In this document: in pieces, positions 42,552 through 51,161 of the stretch
Layout of the letters: the number at the start of each line of letters is the position of its first letter
Numbering within the stretch: the stretch's first letter is position 1
Source: Bellilinea sp040754815
GTDB taxonomy: Bacteria > Chloroflexota > Anaerolineae > Anaerolineales > Anaerolineaceae
Direction: 5' to 3'
NCBI GenBank assembly: GCA_040754815.1
Contig: JBFMBX010000001.1
Coordinates: 1 to 64,000, forward strand
DNA length: 64,000 bases
Notes under the pieces: generated by a model
What the model was told of the DNA's origin: nothing
The model's database searches: none
What the model saw: only the letters and a program-made list of their open reading frames with translations
Program-made: the position numbers and the translations under genes

Positions 42552-43484
42552 TTATTCACGATTGGCGCGGGAAGCCAGGTAAATGCCACCTAAAATCATT
42601 CCCCCGCCAATCACTTCATTTAACAGAGGCATTTCCTTGAGAAACAGCATTGCCAGCAAGGTTGCCCCTACCGGCTCACCCAACAGCGCCAGAGAAACAA
42701 AAGTGGCCGGTAAATACCGCAAAGCCCAATTGAAAGAAGAATGACCAATCAATTGGGGAACAACTGCCAGTAAAAGAAACCACCCCATCACCGGTACCGA
42801 GTAACCCGAGAGGGAATAGCCAGACAGAACCGCCAACATCACTAAAATGACGGCTGCCGAGGAATAAACAAGAAAGGTGTACGAACTCAGTGAAACCCGA
42901 GGCCGCACTTTTCGACCCACCAGCAGGTAACCCGCCGCCATCCACGCTCCAACCAGCGCCAAAAGATTGCCCATGAGCGACTTGCCCATGAAAAAGGAGC
43001 GCAACTCAACACAGGACAAACCTTCACCTTCCCAATGGCACATCTCACTGGCTGCAACAATCACCCCTCCAACGATGGCAAGTCCCAATCCCCACCAGAC
43101 CTCTTTTTTCATTCGTTCTTTGAGGAAGAGGGGTGAAAATATAGCCACCCACAGGGGTGTGGTGGTTACCAGAACAACCGAGCTGGCAACACTGGTCAGT
43201 TCCAGTGAAAAAATCCACACTGCAAAATGGATTGCCAGAAAAATACCCGCCAGAAAAATGTGACCTCTCTCCAGAGGAGTCAGGTGCTTAAAATCTTGAT
43301 GAGCGCGATTCATCGAGAAAGGTAAAAGGATCAGGCTGGCTAATCCCAGCCGATAGGCTGCGATAACCAGTGACGGTGCTTCTTGTTGAGCGTTACGAAT
43401 GAAAATTGCAGCCGTTGAAACAGCCAGAATACCAACCATCAAAATCAGCGGTGCAAAACGGGATGATTTCTCTGGTGAGATCAT
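42552..43484 (-). CDS. EamA/DMT-family transporter
   Basis: This 310-residue protein has ten predicted membrane helices arranged as two EamA repeats, the plan of drug/metabolite transporters. Helix ends such as AAYRLGLASLILLPF and HFAVWIFSLELTSVASSVVL are typical of the first repeat, and MGWFLLLAVVPQLIGHSSFNWALRYLP of the second is seen in parts. It is likely to export small metabolites such as amino acids or sugars, but the substrate cannot be told. The ATG at 43484 is preferred to the GTG two codons earlier because AGGG is then five bases away. It is a single gene. Confidence 0.88.
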   Translation of the reverse strand: MISPEKSSRFAPLILMVGILAVSTAAIFIRNAQQEAPSLVIAAYRLGLASLILLPFSMNRAHQDFKHLTPLERGHIFLAGIFLAIHFAVWIFSLELTSVASSVVLVTTTPLWVAIFSPLFLKERMKKEVWWGLGLAIVGGVIVAASEMCHWEGEGLSCVELRSFFMGKSLMGNLLALVGAWMAAGYLLVGRKVRPRVSLSSYTFLVYSSAAVILVMLAVLSGYSLSGYSVPVMGWFLLLAVVPQLIGHSSFNWALRYLPATFVSLALLGEPVGATLLAMLFLKEMPLLNEVIGGGMILGGIYLASRANRE

Positions 43485-43512
43485 AATCACCCTATTATAT
43501 CCTGAGGAATGC

Positions 43513-43541
43513 TTGACAAACCCTCAAGCGGTGGCTAGAAT
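43513..43541 (+). promoter_or_regulatory. Promoter with long leader upstream of the ferredoxin gene
   Basis: TTGACA (43513-43518) and TAGAAT (43536-43541) are 17 bases apart. The leader to 43729 would be about 180 bases, long for this genome. I see no riboswitch I can name in it, only A/T-rich sequence and a GGGGAGG at about 43590 that does not lead to a credible small gene. Confidence 0.55.
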
Positions 43542-43728
43542 AACTTTATCCCAATCATACTAATCCGGTCAGAAAATTAAAGATTTTCGGGGAGGTGTCA
43601 CGAATAATCCTGTCTTTCTCCAAAGGATAATCAACAAACTTACTTCCTTTTTTTCAAACCTCTTGCCAAATTTCCTCTGTCGTTTTTTGAATCTGCAAGG
43701 TACTGTATAAAACCAAACGGAGGTATCA

Positions 43729-44139
43729 ATGACCCACATTATTACAAGTCTATGTCTGCGTGATGGCGGCTGCGCCACAGTATGTCCTGTGGAATGCATT
43801 GTCCCCGGCAAACCGGAGGATAAATATCCATGGTACTACATTGACCCGGACACCTGCATTGATTGCGGCGCCTGCGTGCCGGAATGCCCATTTTCAGCAA
43901 TTTTCCCCGAAGACGAAGTTCCTTCGGCTTATGTAGCGCGTGGCGGTGAGCGTCAATCCATGCCGGTGGGCACACCCGGCTTTACCGAAGTATATGACGG
44001 GGTCAACCACGATGGTGAGCCGGTTCACCTCGAAGCCACCCGCACACTTAAGGCCGGCGAGGTGGTGGACCTGACGCCTGATATCCCTAAAAATTACGAA
44101 TTTTTCAAAGAAGGACCGGGTTACAGCGCTGCTGGTTAA
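43729..44139 (+). CDS. Ferredoxin with two iron-sulfur clusters and a C-terminal extension
   Basis: This 136-residue protein carries electrons in the cytoplasm. The cluster ligands are Cys9, Cys15, Cys19 and Cys23 in the first set and Cys43, Cys46, Cys49 and Cys53 in the second (CIDCGACVPECP), as in 7Fe or 2[4Fe-4S] ferredoxins. Residues about 62-136 are an extra acidic tail with no cysteine, longer than in most small ferredoxins. ACGGAGG lies before the start. The partner enzyme is not clear: the next gene is a lyase and is separated by a 96-base palindrome. Confidence 0.88.
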   Translation: MTHIITSLCLRDGGCATVCPVECIVPGKPEDKYPWYYIDPDTCIDCGACVPECPFSAIFPEDEVPSAYVARGGERQSMPVGTPGFTEVYDGVNHDGEPVHLEATRTLKAGEVVDLTPDIPKNYEFFKEGPGYSAAG

Positions 44140-44159
44140 TCATCAGCCAGTTACCTTTG

Positions 44160-44255
44160 CAGGGTTGTTATCGGTGGAAGTTGAATTTTCAAAGTGGTGA
44201 TTAAACTTCACCATTCATAAAGATGACTCTCCCTTCCACCGACTACACAACCCTG
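44160..44255. repeat. 96-base imperfect palindrome, possible structured RNA or MITE-like element
   Basis: Two perfect stems are nested: CAGGGTTGT (44160-44168) with ACAACCCTG (44247-44255), and TCGGTGGAAG (44171-44180) with CTTCCACCGA (44233-44242). Inside is a third hairpin, TGGTGA (44195-44200) with TCACCA (44208-44213). Six T follow the outer stem on the plus strand. The element fills most of the gap between the ferredoxin stop and the lyase start. It could be an untypical terminator, a regulatory leader or a small mobile element. No direct-repeat target site was seen. Confidence 0.6.
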
Positions 44256-44297
44256 TTTTTTATGACCAAAATCAGCCAAAGGAGGTAAAGAAACTCA

Positions 44298-45755
44298 ATG
44301 TCCGATGCAGGCATACGCATAGAGAAAGATTCGCTCGGCGAGGTCATGGTTTCCGCCAACGCACTTTACGGTGCTCAAACCCAGCGCGCGGTTTTGAATT
44401 TTCCTGTGTCCGGAATGCGGCCTTACCGTGCATTTATCTGGTCGATGGCTCTCATCAAACGCGCTGCCGCCGAGGTCAACCATGCTGTTGGACTGCTGGA
44501 TGAAGCGCGGGCAAAGGCAATCATTCAGGCTGGTGAAGAGATTATGGCCGGGCAATGGAACGATCAATTTGTGGTGGATCCATTTCAGGCAGGTGCCGGC
44601 ACCAGTCACAATATGAATACAAACGAAGTGATCGCCAATCGGGCAACACAAATTTTGGGCGGCAAGATCGGTGAATATCTGGTACATCCCAACGACCATG
44701 TCAACATGTCCCAATCCACCAACGATACCATCCCCACTGCTATCCGATTGGGCTGCCTATGGCGACTGGATGAACTGATCACAACCGTTCGAAAACTGGT
44801 TGAGGCACTTCAAAGCAAAGCAGTGGAGTTTGATGATATCGTCAAATCGGGCCGTACTCACCTGCAAGATGCCGTACCGGTTCGTCTGGGACAGGAATTC
44901 GGCGCCTACGCCCGCGCGGTTGAACGCGACCTTGAACGCATCGAACGAGCGGCTGAAGGATTGCGCCGTTTGGGGATTGGCGGCACGGCAACCGGCACCG
45001 GCCTGAACGCACATCCGGAATACCACCGGCGCATGGTAGAGGTCCTTTCTCGTGTCTCCGGCCTGAAACTTTATACCTCCGATAATCTTTTTGAATCCAT
45101 GCAATCCATGGCGGATATGGCCGACTTTTCGGCCTCCCTGCGCACGCTGGCTCTAACCCTGACGAGAATTGCCAATGATTTACGGTTGCTTTCCTCCGGC
45201 CCGGCTACCGGACTGGATGAAATTCGCCTGCCGGCGGTGCAGCCCGGCTCTTCGATTATGCCCGGCAAGGTCAATCCTGTGCTGGCGGAAATGCTCAACA
45301 TGGCCATGTACCATATCATTGGACTGGATACAGCCGTTGCGCTGGCTTCTCAGGCGGGTCAACTGGAACTCAATGTGATGATGCCCATCATCGCCCATGA
45401 TCTTTTTGAGATGATGCACGTGATGATCGGCGCGGTCAGTGCTTTCACGGATAAGTGTGTGGTGGGCATCAAAGCCAATCGCGCCAAAGCGGAAGGCTGG
45501 CTGGCCCGCAACACCATTGTGGTTACCGCCCTTAATCCCATCATCGGTTATTTGGCCGGTGCTGCGCTGGTCAAAGAGGCCCTCAGCCGGGATTTAACCG
45601 TTCAGGAAGTCGCTCTCGAAAAAGTGCGCGAAGGTGCCCTGAAGCACAAGGATACCGGTCAGCCTCTCACAGAAGCGGATATCCGCGCCGTCTTCAGCGA
45701 TATGCGCAAACTTACCGAAGGCGGATTATTTGGCGGAGGGGGTGGCGGCGGATAA
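44298..45755 (+). CDS. Aspartase/class II fumarase-family lyase
   Basis: This 485-residue enzyme either splits aspartate into fumarate and ammonia or hydrates fumarate to malate. It has the family signature GSSIMPGKVNP with the mobile catalytic serine, HPNDHVNMSQSTND, and GRTHLQDAVP. The segments VDPFQAGAGTSHNMNTNEV, SQAGQLELNVM and NPVLAEM lean towards aspartate ammonia-lyase, while GKVNP and ANRAT also occur in fumarases. The protein ends in a run of seven glycines, which is odd for the family. The last 30 bases overlap the convergent ppgK. AAAGGAGGT precedes the start. Confidence 0.85.
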   Translation: MSDAGIRIEKDSLGEVMVSANALYGAQTQRAVLNFPVSGMRPYRAFIWSMALIKRAAAEVNHAVGLLDEARAKAIIQAGEEIMAGQWNDQFVVDPFQAGAGTSHNMNTNEVIANRATQILGGKIGEYLVHPNDHVNMSQSTNDTIPTAIRLGCLWRLDELITTVRKLVEALQSKAVEFDDIVKSGRTHLQDAVPVRLGQEFGAYARAVERDLERIERAAEGLRRLGIGGTATGTGLNAHPEYHRRMVEVLSRVSGLKLYTSDNLFESMQSMADMADFSASLRTLALTLTRIANDLRLLSSGPATGLDEIRLPAVQPGSSIMPGKVNPVLAEMLNMAMYHIIGLDTAVALASQAGQLELNVMMPIIAHDLFEMMHVMIGAVSAFTDKCVVGIKANRAKAEGWLARNTIVVTALNPIIGYLAGAALVKEALSRDLTVQEVALEKVREGALKHKDTGQPLTEADIRAVFSDMRKLTEGGLFGGGGGGG

Positions 45756-46496
45756 GGTTGAAATTTTTTGACTGGCGTAAACCGCCGCTCCCACAATACC
45801 GGCATTGTTCAGGAACAGTGCCGGTGTTATTTTTGCCCGCAGTGAAAGCAGAGGGAGGAATTTATCCGCATTCTTGCTCAAACCGCCGCCGATGATGATC
45901 AAATCCGGCCAGAAAAGTTTTTCCATCTCGCTCAGGTATTCCTGCAAACGTTTGGCGTATTTCTTCCATGAGAGGTCTTTTTTCTGCCGGGCGGCATCGG
46001 ATGCCCGCCATTCCGCATCCTTCCCGCGAATTTTGAGATGACCAAATTCCGCGTTGGGCACCAGCACACCATCCGTGAAAATGGCTGTCCCAATCCCCGT
46101 ACCGAGTGTGATGACCAGCACAACCCCCTGCACGTCCTTGCCCGCTCCAAACTTCATTTCTGCAATACCGGCGGCATCCGCATCGTTCAGGGTAAAGGTT
46201 CGGCAGCCGGTGACTCGGGTCATAAGGTCGTTGACATTCATACCCACCCATGTTGGATGAACATTAGCAGCCATCATGGCGGTTCCCTGTAAAATCGGTG
46301 CCGGAAAGCCACAGCCAATCACCCCCTCATAACCGAACTCACGCACCAATTCGGCGCATGTTTCGGCAACTTCTTCCGGTTTGGCGCCATCCGGCGTTGG
46401 TAACCGCTTTCGTTCTGTCAGCAGTGAACCCGTAACAGGGTCAACCACCGCTCCTTTGATACCCGATCCGCCAATGTCGATTCCCAGTACTTCCAT
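45726..46496 (-). CDS. ppgK: Polyphosphate glucokinase
   Basis: This 256-residue ROK-fold kinase phosphorylates glucose using polyphosphate and often ATP. The phosphate-binding start is GIDIGGSGIKG at 5-15. The substrate region LNDADAAGIAEM and the LGTGIGTAIF loop follow. The segment ASDAARQKKDLSWKKYAKRL is characteristic of PPGK rather than of ordinary ROK glucokinases. No ROK zinc site is present, as expected for this group. It is the last gene of a minus-strand operon, 21 bases after mltG, and would feed glucose 6-phosphate to the Tal-Pgi and glycogen routes. Confidence 0.92.
   Translation of the reverse strand: MEVLGIDIGGSGIKGAVVDPVTGSLLTERKRLPTPDGAKPEEVAETCAELVREFGYEGVIGCGFPAPILQGTAMMAANVHPTWVGMNVNDLMTRVTGCRTFTLNDADAAGIAEMKFGAGKDVQGVVLVITLGTGIGTAIFTDGVLVPNAEFGHLKIRGKDAEWRASDAARQKKDLSWKKYAKRLQEYLSEMEKLFWPDLIIIGGGLSKNADKFLPLLSLRAKITPALFLNNAGIVGAAVYASQKISTLSAATPSAK
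45798..45834 (+). terminator. Probable terminator of the lyase gene inside ppgK
   Basis: A 12-base-pair stem pairs 45798-45809 with 45814-45825 (one G-T pair) around the loop CAGG. GTTATTTTTG follows. It lies 43 bases after the lyase stop, within the coding sequence of the convergent ppgK. Confidence 0.5.
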
Positions 46497-46517
46497 GATT
46501 TTCTCCTTCCCTGTTAC

Positions 46518-47657
46518 CTATGGACATGCATTTTGCAGGTGTTCTTCAAAAGTTTTGGCAAAAGAATGTCGGCCCGAACCATCACATCTGGCCCGAAAGT
46601 AAAAGTAAGGCGATTCTGCCGGAAAAGCCACCGCTTCTAATGCGCTCAATGAGGGGTTGCAGATTGGGCCGGGCGGCAAACCGGCATATATATAAGTATT
46701 ATACGGTGAATCAATCAATAAATCGTCGCGGCTGAGCGGGTTTGTCCACCATGTATTTTGTTTTGCATTAAACCCGAGGGCATACTGAACGGTAGGGTCG
46801 GCATCCAGTTTCACCCCTCCCCGTAAACGATTGAAAAACACCGAGGCGATCATCGGGCGTTCTTCCTCTATAACCCCTTCGCGGTGGACGATGGATGCCA
46901 GTGTAACGGCTTCATGCAAAGTCAACCCCTGCCGCGCAAAGGCTTCCCGTAAGCCGGCATTGACTTCCTCATTGAACCGTTCCAGAAAAGAGTTCACTAC
47001 CTCACGAATGCCGGCATCCCGCCTGAAACGGTATTCGCCCGGGAAGAGATAACCTTCCAGACTTAGCGAAGCACTCTCCTCCCCCGCCGGATGCCAGCCG
47101 GCTGGTGGATTGTAAACAAATTGCAAAAATTCTTCGGGGGTTATTTGCAGTCCAGAAGTCGGCAGAGCAGCCGCTATTTCTTCCAGCCGCCAGCCGGCCA
47201 GAATGACAAAAGTAATTTCTTCTGGTGTTGCATCCAATAAATGGTGCCCGATTTCAATGGCACTCCAGGCAGGGTTGATTTCATACTCACCGGCCTGAAT
47301 TTGAGTATCCAAGCCGGAATAAACCATGTAATCACGAAATGCCTCGTAATTACGGATGAATCCCTCCTGTTGCAGACGAATGGCAACCTGTTCGGCAGTT
47401 TCCCCGCTCTGAATGATGAATTTGCGGGGCGATGTTTGAGGATTGAGGGGAAGAGACAAATCGTTATGATGGATGAGCAGTTTCACAGAATACCAGTATC
47501 GGTCAACCTCAGACAAGCGGCTGCTGGCAAAACCATAGCGGGCCTCAGCCCATCGAGGAATTTGAACAATTACCCAACCCAAACCAACCGAACCCACACA
47601 TAAAAAAAACAAGATCAGAAAACACCCAAATGAAATGCGGCGTTGTTTTTTAGCCAT
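46518..47657 (-). CDS. mltG: Endolytic murein transglycosylase MltG
   Basis: This 379-residue membrane protein cuts new peptidoglycan strands and so sets glycan chain length. It has a basic N-terminus, one membrane helix at about 10-32, a LysM-like portion near 80-105 and the YceG domain. The domain carries the YLFPGEYRF segment, the catalytic-region motif ASIVHREGV and FFNRLRGGVKLDADPTVQY. The length is normal. It lies one base after ruvX and 21 bases before ppgK. The pairing of ruvX (yqgF) with mltG is common in bacteria. Its presence shows that the cell has peptidoglycan. Confidence 0.94.
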   Translation of the reverse strand: MAKKQRRISFGCFLILFFLCVGSVGLGWVIVQIPRWAEARYGFASSRLSEVDRYWYSVKLLIHHNDLSLPLNPQTSPRKFIIQSGETAEQVAIRLQQEGFIRNYEAFRDYMVYSGLDTQIQAGEYEINPAWSAIEIGHHLLDATPEEITFVILAGWRLEEIAAALPTSGLQITPEEFLQFVYNPPAGWHPAGEESASLSLEGYLFPGEYRFRRDAGIREVVNSFLERFNEEVNAGLREAFARQGLTLHEAVTLASIVHREGVIEEERPMIASVFFNRLRGGVKLDADPTVQYALGFNAKQNTWWTNPLSRDDLLIDSPYNTYIYAGLPPGPICNPSLSALEAVAFPAESPYFYFRARCDGSGRHSFAKTFEEHLQNACP

Positions 47658-47658
47658 T

Positions 47659-48108
47659 TCACTCTTCCTCTACAGGAACAAAGCGATCCCGATTGTTCAA
47701 ATAGGATTGTAAAATGACCGTGGCGGCCAGATCATCCATATGGCCGCGCCGCTGACTTCGTTTTACACCCATTTTCTTTCTGGCACTTCGCGCGGTTTGG
47801 GTGCTGCCGCTTTCATCCCATAAAATCACCGGAATATCACATTGTGTACGAATGGCCTCAGCCAGGCGTTCGGCTTTCCGCCCCATCACACCAACGGTTC
47901 CATCCAGTTCAACCGCCTGCCCCACAATGATTTCGACCACATTCCATTCGCGGGCAATTTGGGCAATGCTGGCCGCATCCACCAGCCGGGAAACATGCTC
48001 AAGCACCTGTAACGGGTTGGCAATGGTTGCGGTCGGGTCCGAAATAGCCAGCCCAATCCGCTTTTCCCCCGGATCAACGGCCAGCACTCGTCCGCGTTCT
48101 CGGCTCAT
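47659..48108 (-). CDS. ruvX: Putative pre-16S rRNA nuclease / Holliday junction resolvase RuvX (YqgF)
   Basis: This 149-residue RNase-H-fold nuclease has the start VLAVDPGEKRIGLAISD with catalytic-type Asp12, the EIIVGQAVELDGTVG strand and the DESGSTQTA segment. In E. coli YqgF matures the 5' end of 16S rRNA; a Holliday-junction role is also claimed. The start at 48108 is set by GGAGG four bases before it and by a four-base overlap with the preceding gene; the frame to 48159 is not used. It is 149 residues, typical of the family. Confidence 0.93.
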   Translation of the reverse strand: MSRERGRVLAVDPGEKRIGLAISDPTATIANPLQVLEHVSRLVDAASIAQIAREWNVVEIIVGQAVELDGTVGVMGRKAERLAEAIRTQCDIPVILWDESGSTQTARSARKKMGVKRSQRRGHMDDLAATVILQSYLNNRDRFVPVEEE

Positions 48109-49601
48109 TCTTCCTCCACAACTATACGAAAGGTAAGAAACGGCAGGCGATTCCACCATTGGGGTGTAAGGTCTATTTCCGGCGAATCGGCAAGCCGGTA
48201 TTGTTGACTGATAATGGCCGAAGCTGCTTCGACCGGCAATCCCCGAACTGCATTGGTCACTTGTGCCGGTTCAACCATTTCTTTGAGTATCCGGCTTGCT
48301 TCCACCTGAAACTCCGCTACTTCATCTTTATCAAAGCGGAGGGGAATTCTCTCATTGATCTCGAAAGTCTCATCCAGCGGCATCATTCCTTCCGGTAAAC
48401 TGGCGTTCATCGCATCCATCAGTACCCGTTTCAGGTCAGCATCTTCACAAGCCCATGCCTGGAATTCGACCTCTAAGGTCAGCGTAAACCGATCGGCCAG
48501 CTCGCCAATTTGAGGTTGATATACCTTTTCCCTGATACTGCTGATCACCAGCGTTTCCGGCAGCAGGGTTTTACCGTTCGAGAGGTTTCTGCCCATTTGC
48601 TGTAAGGCATCTTCTGAAAGTGAAACGATGAGCGTATCATACACCCGTGCGGCATCCGTTTCGCTCACCACTCTGCCCTGCCGATCACTTCCCCCAAAAA
48701 TCTCATCTGGGTTTTCTGCAGCAACTTTCAATCCAAGATTGCCTTCGATGACGCCCAGCCTTTCAGCAGGGATATTGCCGGCACTGCCCGCCTCCACTGC
48801 CCGCACCGTGACTTCACGGCTTTGCCCGCTGCCGGCCGGCAGGGTGACATTCCGGGTAGTCTCAAATCGGATATAGGGCTGCTCAATTGTTCGGATAATC
48901 GTCCCCAGCGGGACGGGCACTTCCTCGCTGGTCAGGTTGATTAAACGCACCCGTCCGCTGGCTTTCTTTTCACCAATTAAGGTCACGCCCGTGGCGTTTT
49001 CAGATATGCTTCCTTCCACAACAGCCACAACCCTTTCGGCCGGCAACAATCCGGAGGGAGAAAGGACCGTAAACCGCGGGCTTGCCAGCAGGGTCATTTG
49101 CAACCTTTGTTCTTCCTGATGCGGTTTTATTCTGATTGTAGCCATTGGAAAGAAAAACATCATCAATGAGAGAAAAGCCAGCAAGCCGATGCTAAAGAAC
49201 GAAAAACGAACCCAATTCTTTTCCGGAGGCGGATGGGTTTCGGCCAGCCATTTCTGTAAAGTTTCCTTCCTTACGGGATGCCTTTTGTTAAACCTGACCA
49301 GTCTTCGTTTTCGTCCAACCGGTTTCCAGATCATTCGCTGGGCCGATGGAACCGTTGGAAAAATCGAGATTCCCAAATTCTCGGCTTCCCGTGCGATTTC
49401 TCTGTCCTGGGTCACAATCCCAATTTGAGCACCAAGGGAGCGTGCCTGCCTTTGAAGAAGTATGAAATCAAGTTGTTGGAGCTGTGGCGGGCGGCGGCGC
49501 GGCAGTACCAGTAAAATACGCCTCGCTTTACTCCACGATATTTTATCGCGTATGGAGATGAAGTCATCGTGTGATTCCAGACGAATGATTTGGGTTTTCA
49601 T
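48105..49601 (-). CDS. Membrane-anchored protein with baseplate-J/gp47-like domain
   Basis: This 498-residue protein has a Rossmann-like N-terminal domain in the cytoplasm (1-85), a very basic stretch (about 90-112) and one membrane helix at 134-153. A large outside part follows with the baseplate-J-like pattern GEKKASGRVRLINLTSEE, PLGTIIRT and the TVRAVEAGSAGNIPAERLG segment (about 205-290). Baseplate-J folds belong to phage tails and contractile systems, yet no phage or injection gene is near. Here it sits in a housekeeping operon with ruvX and mltG. It may shape a surface structure, but the function is unknown. Confidence 0.8.
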   Translation of the reverse strand: MKTQIIRLESHDDFISIRDKISWSKARRILLVLPRRRPPQLQQLDFILLQRQARSLGAQIGIVTQDREIAREAENLGISIFPTVPSAQRMIWKPVGRKRRLVRFNKRHPVRKETLQKWLAETHPPPEKNWVRFSFFSIGLLAFLSLMMFFFPMATIRIKPHQEEQRLQMTLLASPRFTVLSPSGLLPAERVVAVVEGSISENATGVTLIGEKKASGRVRLINLTSEEVPVPLGTIIRTIEQPYIRFETTRNVTLPAGSGQSREVTVRAVEAGSAGNIPAERLGVIEGNLGLKVAAENPDEIFGGSDRQGRVVSETDAARVYDTLIVSLSEDALQQMGRNLSNGKTLLPETLVISSIREKVYQPQIGELADRFTLTLEVEFQAWACEDADLKRVLMDAMNASLPEGMMPLDETFEINERIPLRFDKDEVAEFQVEASRILKEMVEPAQVTNAVRGLPVEAASAIISQQYRLADSPEIDLTPQWWNRLPFLTFRIVVEEE

Positions 49602-49639
49602 CTAATTTGATTCGGGCGCCGGGAAATTTCTACTCGTAA

Positions 49640-50218
49640 TTATACACGCCGCCCACTTTTGTTATATTCCCACAAACGGCGGATTTCCTCATCACTCAAC
49701 TCCCGCCATTCGCCCGGCTGCAAACCCGTCAGTGAAATTGGACCAATTGCCACCCGCACCAACCGGAGAGTAGGGAAACCGACTGCAGCCGTCATGTGGC
49801 GAATTTGTCGTTTTCGCCCCTCGTTCAGTACCAATCGAATCCATGTCGTTTCTCCATGAGGGGTTATCGGCTTCGCGCGTGGCGGCAAAAGAGGTTCGGG
49901 AATGACCAGAGCCTCACACCGGCGTGTTTTCTTCCCTTTTATCAGCACACCTCTTTGCAACTCAGCCAGTGCTTCCGGCGACATCCGGCCTTCAACCTGA
50001 ACAAAATAAGTTTTCGGTATCCGGTGCTGCGGATCGGTTAAGAGATGAATTAATTTCCCATCATCACTCAAAATAAGCAAACCCTCGCTATCCAGGTCCA
50101 ATCTGCCGGCGGGGTAAACATCCGGAAAGGGAATATACTCTTTAAGTGTTGGTCGCCCTTCGGCATCCCGAAAGGCCGTTAACACGCCGAATGGTTTATA
50201 GAATGCAATCGTTTTCAT
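49640..50218 (-). CDS. RsuA/RluE-type 23S rRNA pseudouridine synthase
   Basis: This 192-residue enzyme turns a specific uridine in rRNA into pseudouridine. The catalytic motif GRLDLDSEGLLIL has the aspartate at Asp41, with KPFGVLTAF before it and EGRKRQIRHM in the substrate-binding part near 135-144. It lacks the N-terminal S4 domain of RsuA and RluB, so it is most like RluE. It is followed on the minus strand by the baseplate-J-like gene 38 bases downstream and may be the first gene of that operon. The exact target position cannot be read from the sequence. Confidence 0.92.
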   Translation of the reverse strand: MKTIAFYKPFGVLTAFRDAEGRPTLKEYIPFPDVYPAGRLDLDSEGLLILSDDGKLIHLLTDPQHRIPKTYFVQVEGRMSPEALAELQRGVLIKGKKTRRCEALVIPEPLLPPRAKPITPHGETTWIRLVLNEGRKRQIRHMTAAVGFPTLRLVRVAIGPISLTGLQPGEWRELSDEEIRRLWEYNKSGRRV

Positions 50219-50306
50219 CGAAATTCCGTTCGAATATTCATCGAAGATTACAATTCAGATTATAATCAAAGGAACAAACAGCGCATTTGACTTAAAAGGA
50301 CCAATC

Positions 50307-51155
50307 ATGCCGAAGTGGAAATTCCTCTCAATCATCGTATTATTGCTGATAATGAGCGGCTGCAACCTGCCGGCACCCGCCAGCCTTACCCCAACCGTGG
50401 ATATTGTCGCCACGCAAGTTTCTGCTATTCTGACCACCCAGCCGACCGCCCTGCCGCTGCCCACCGACACACCTGCCCCAACCGCTGAAAGCACACCACC
50501 CCACCAGCCGGAAGCCACCGCTACAAACACACCATTGCCGCAGCCCACCACCACACCCCTCAGTGAAGACCCCCGGCAGATTCTCGGTGAGCCCACCTTT
50601 GTGGATACGCTGGATAGTGGACGTTCCTTTGGATTGCAGGATAAACCTTACGACGATGATTATACTTTCATTCGGGTTGAAAACGGCGCACTGGTACTGA
50701 CCAGCCGCTACGCTACCGGATACAGGGGGTGGCGAACCGGCGGCACAAAAGTTGGAAATGCTTATCTGGAAGTCCTCGTCCGTACCGGCGAATGCAGCGG
50801 GCTGGATACCTATGGTCTGGTTTTCCGTTCTCCGGATTTTATCAAAGGCTATTGGTTTCAATTAACCTGTGATGGCAAGTGGGCTTTTGGTTACTGGGAT
50901 GGAAGTCAATACGTCAATCTCGCCGATGGCGATAATGTTAACAATGCCATCCGCACCGGCTCTAACCAGACCAATCGCATTGGGGTTTACGCAGCGGGGA
51001 GTAACTACACCCTTTACATCAACGGCATCAAGATCGGCGAAGTCAGCGATAGCACCTTCACCGAGCCGGGATCGTATGGAATAGTCATTGCTGCCCGCAA
51101 TACGCCGAATTTCACCGTTTATGCGGAAGAATTTGCTTATTGGAATCTGGAATAA
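50307..51155 (+). CDS. Lipoprotein with Pro/Thr-rich linker and beta-sandwich domain
   Basis: This 282-residue protein has a signal peptide ending in the lipobox LIMSGC, so Cys19 would carry the lipid. Residues about 25-90 are a Thr/Pro-rich linker that would hold the rest away from the membrane. Residues about 100-282 look like a concanavalin-type beta sandwich (FVDTLDSGRSFGL, YTLYINGIKIGEVSD, GSYGIVIAARN) as in LamG or DUF1080-like carbohydrate-binding folds. No catalytic residues can be named. It is six bases upstream of the exonuclease gene at 51162 and may be on the same transcript, although the functions look unrelated. Confidence 0.85.
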   Translation: MPKWKFLSIIVLLLIMSGCNLPAPASLTPTVDIVATQVSAILTTQPTALPLPTDTPAPTAESTPPHQPEATATNTPLPQPTTTPLSEDPRQILGEPTFVDTLDSGRSFGLQDKPYDDDYTFIRVENGALVLTSRYATGYRGWRTGGTKVGNAYLEVLVRTGECSGLDTYGLVFRSPDFIKGYWFQLTCDGKWAFGYWDGSQYVNLADGDNVNNAIRTGSNQTNRIGVYAAGSNYTLYINGIKIGEVSDSTFTEPGSYGIVIAARNTPNFTVYAEEFAYWNLE

Positions 51156-51161
51156 ACCGCT

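Noticed and set aside
43590..43630. Short open frame in the ferredoxin leader after GGGGAGG
   Set aside because: The GTG overlaps the ribosome-site-like bases and only about eleven codons follow.
48105..49601. Prophage or contractile injection system
   Set aside because: Only one baseplate-J-like domain is present, in a membrane protein; no tail tube, sheath, capsid or integrase gene is nearby.
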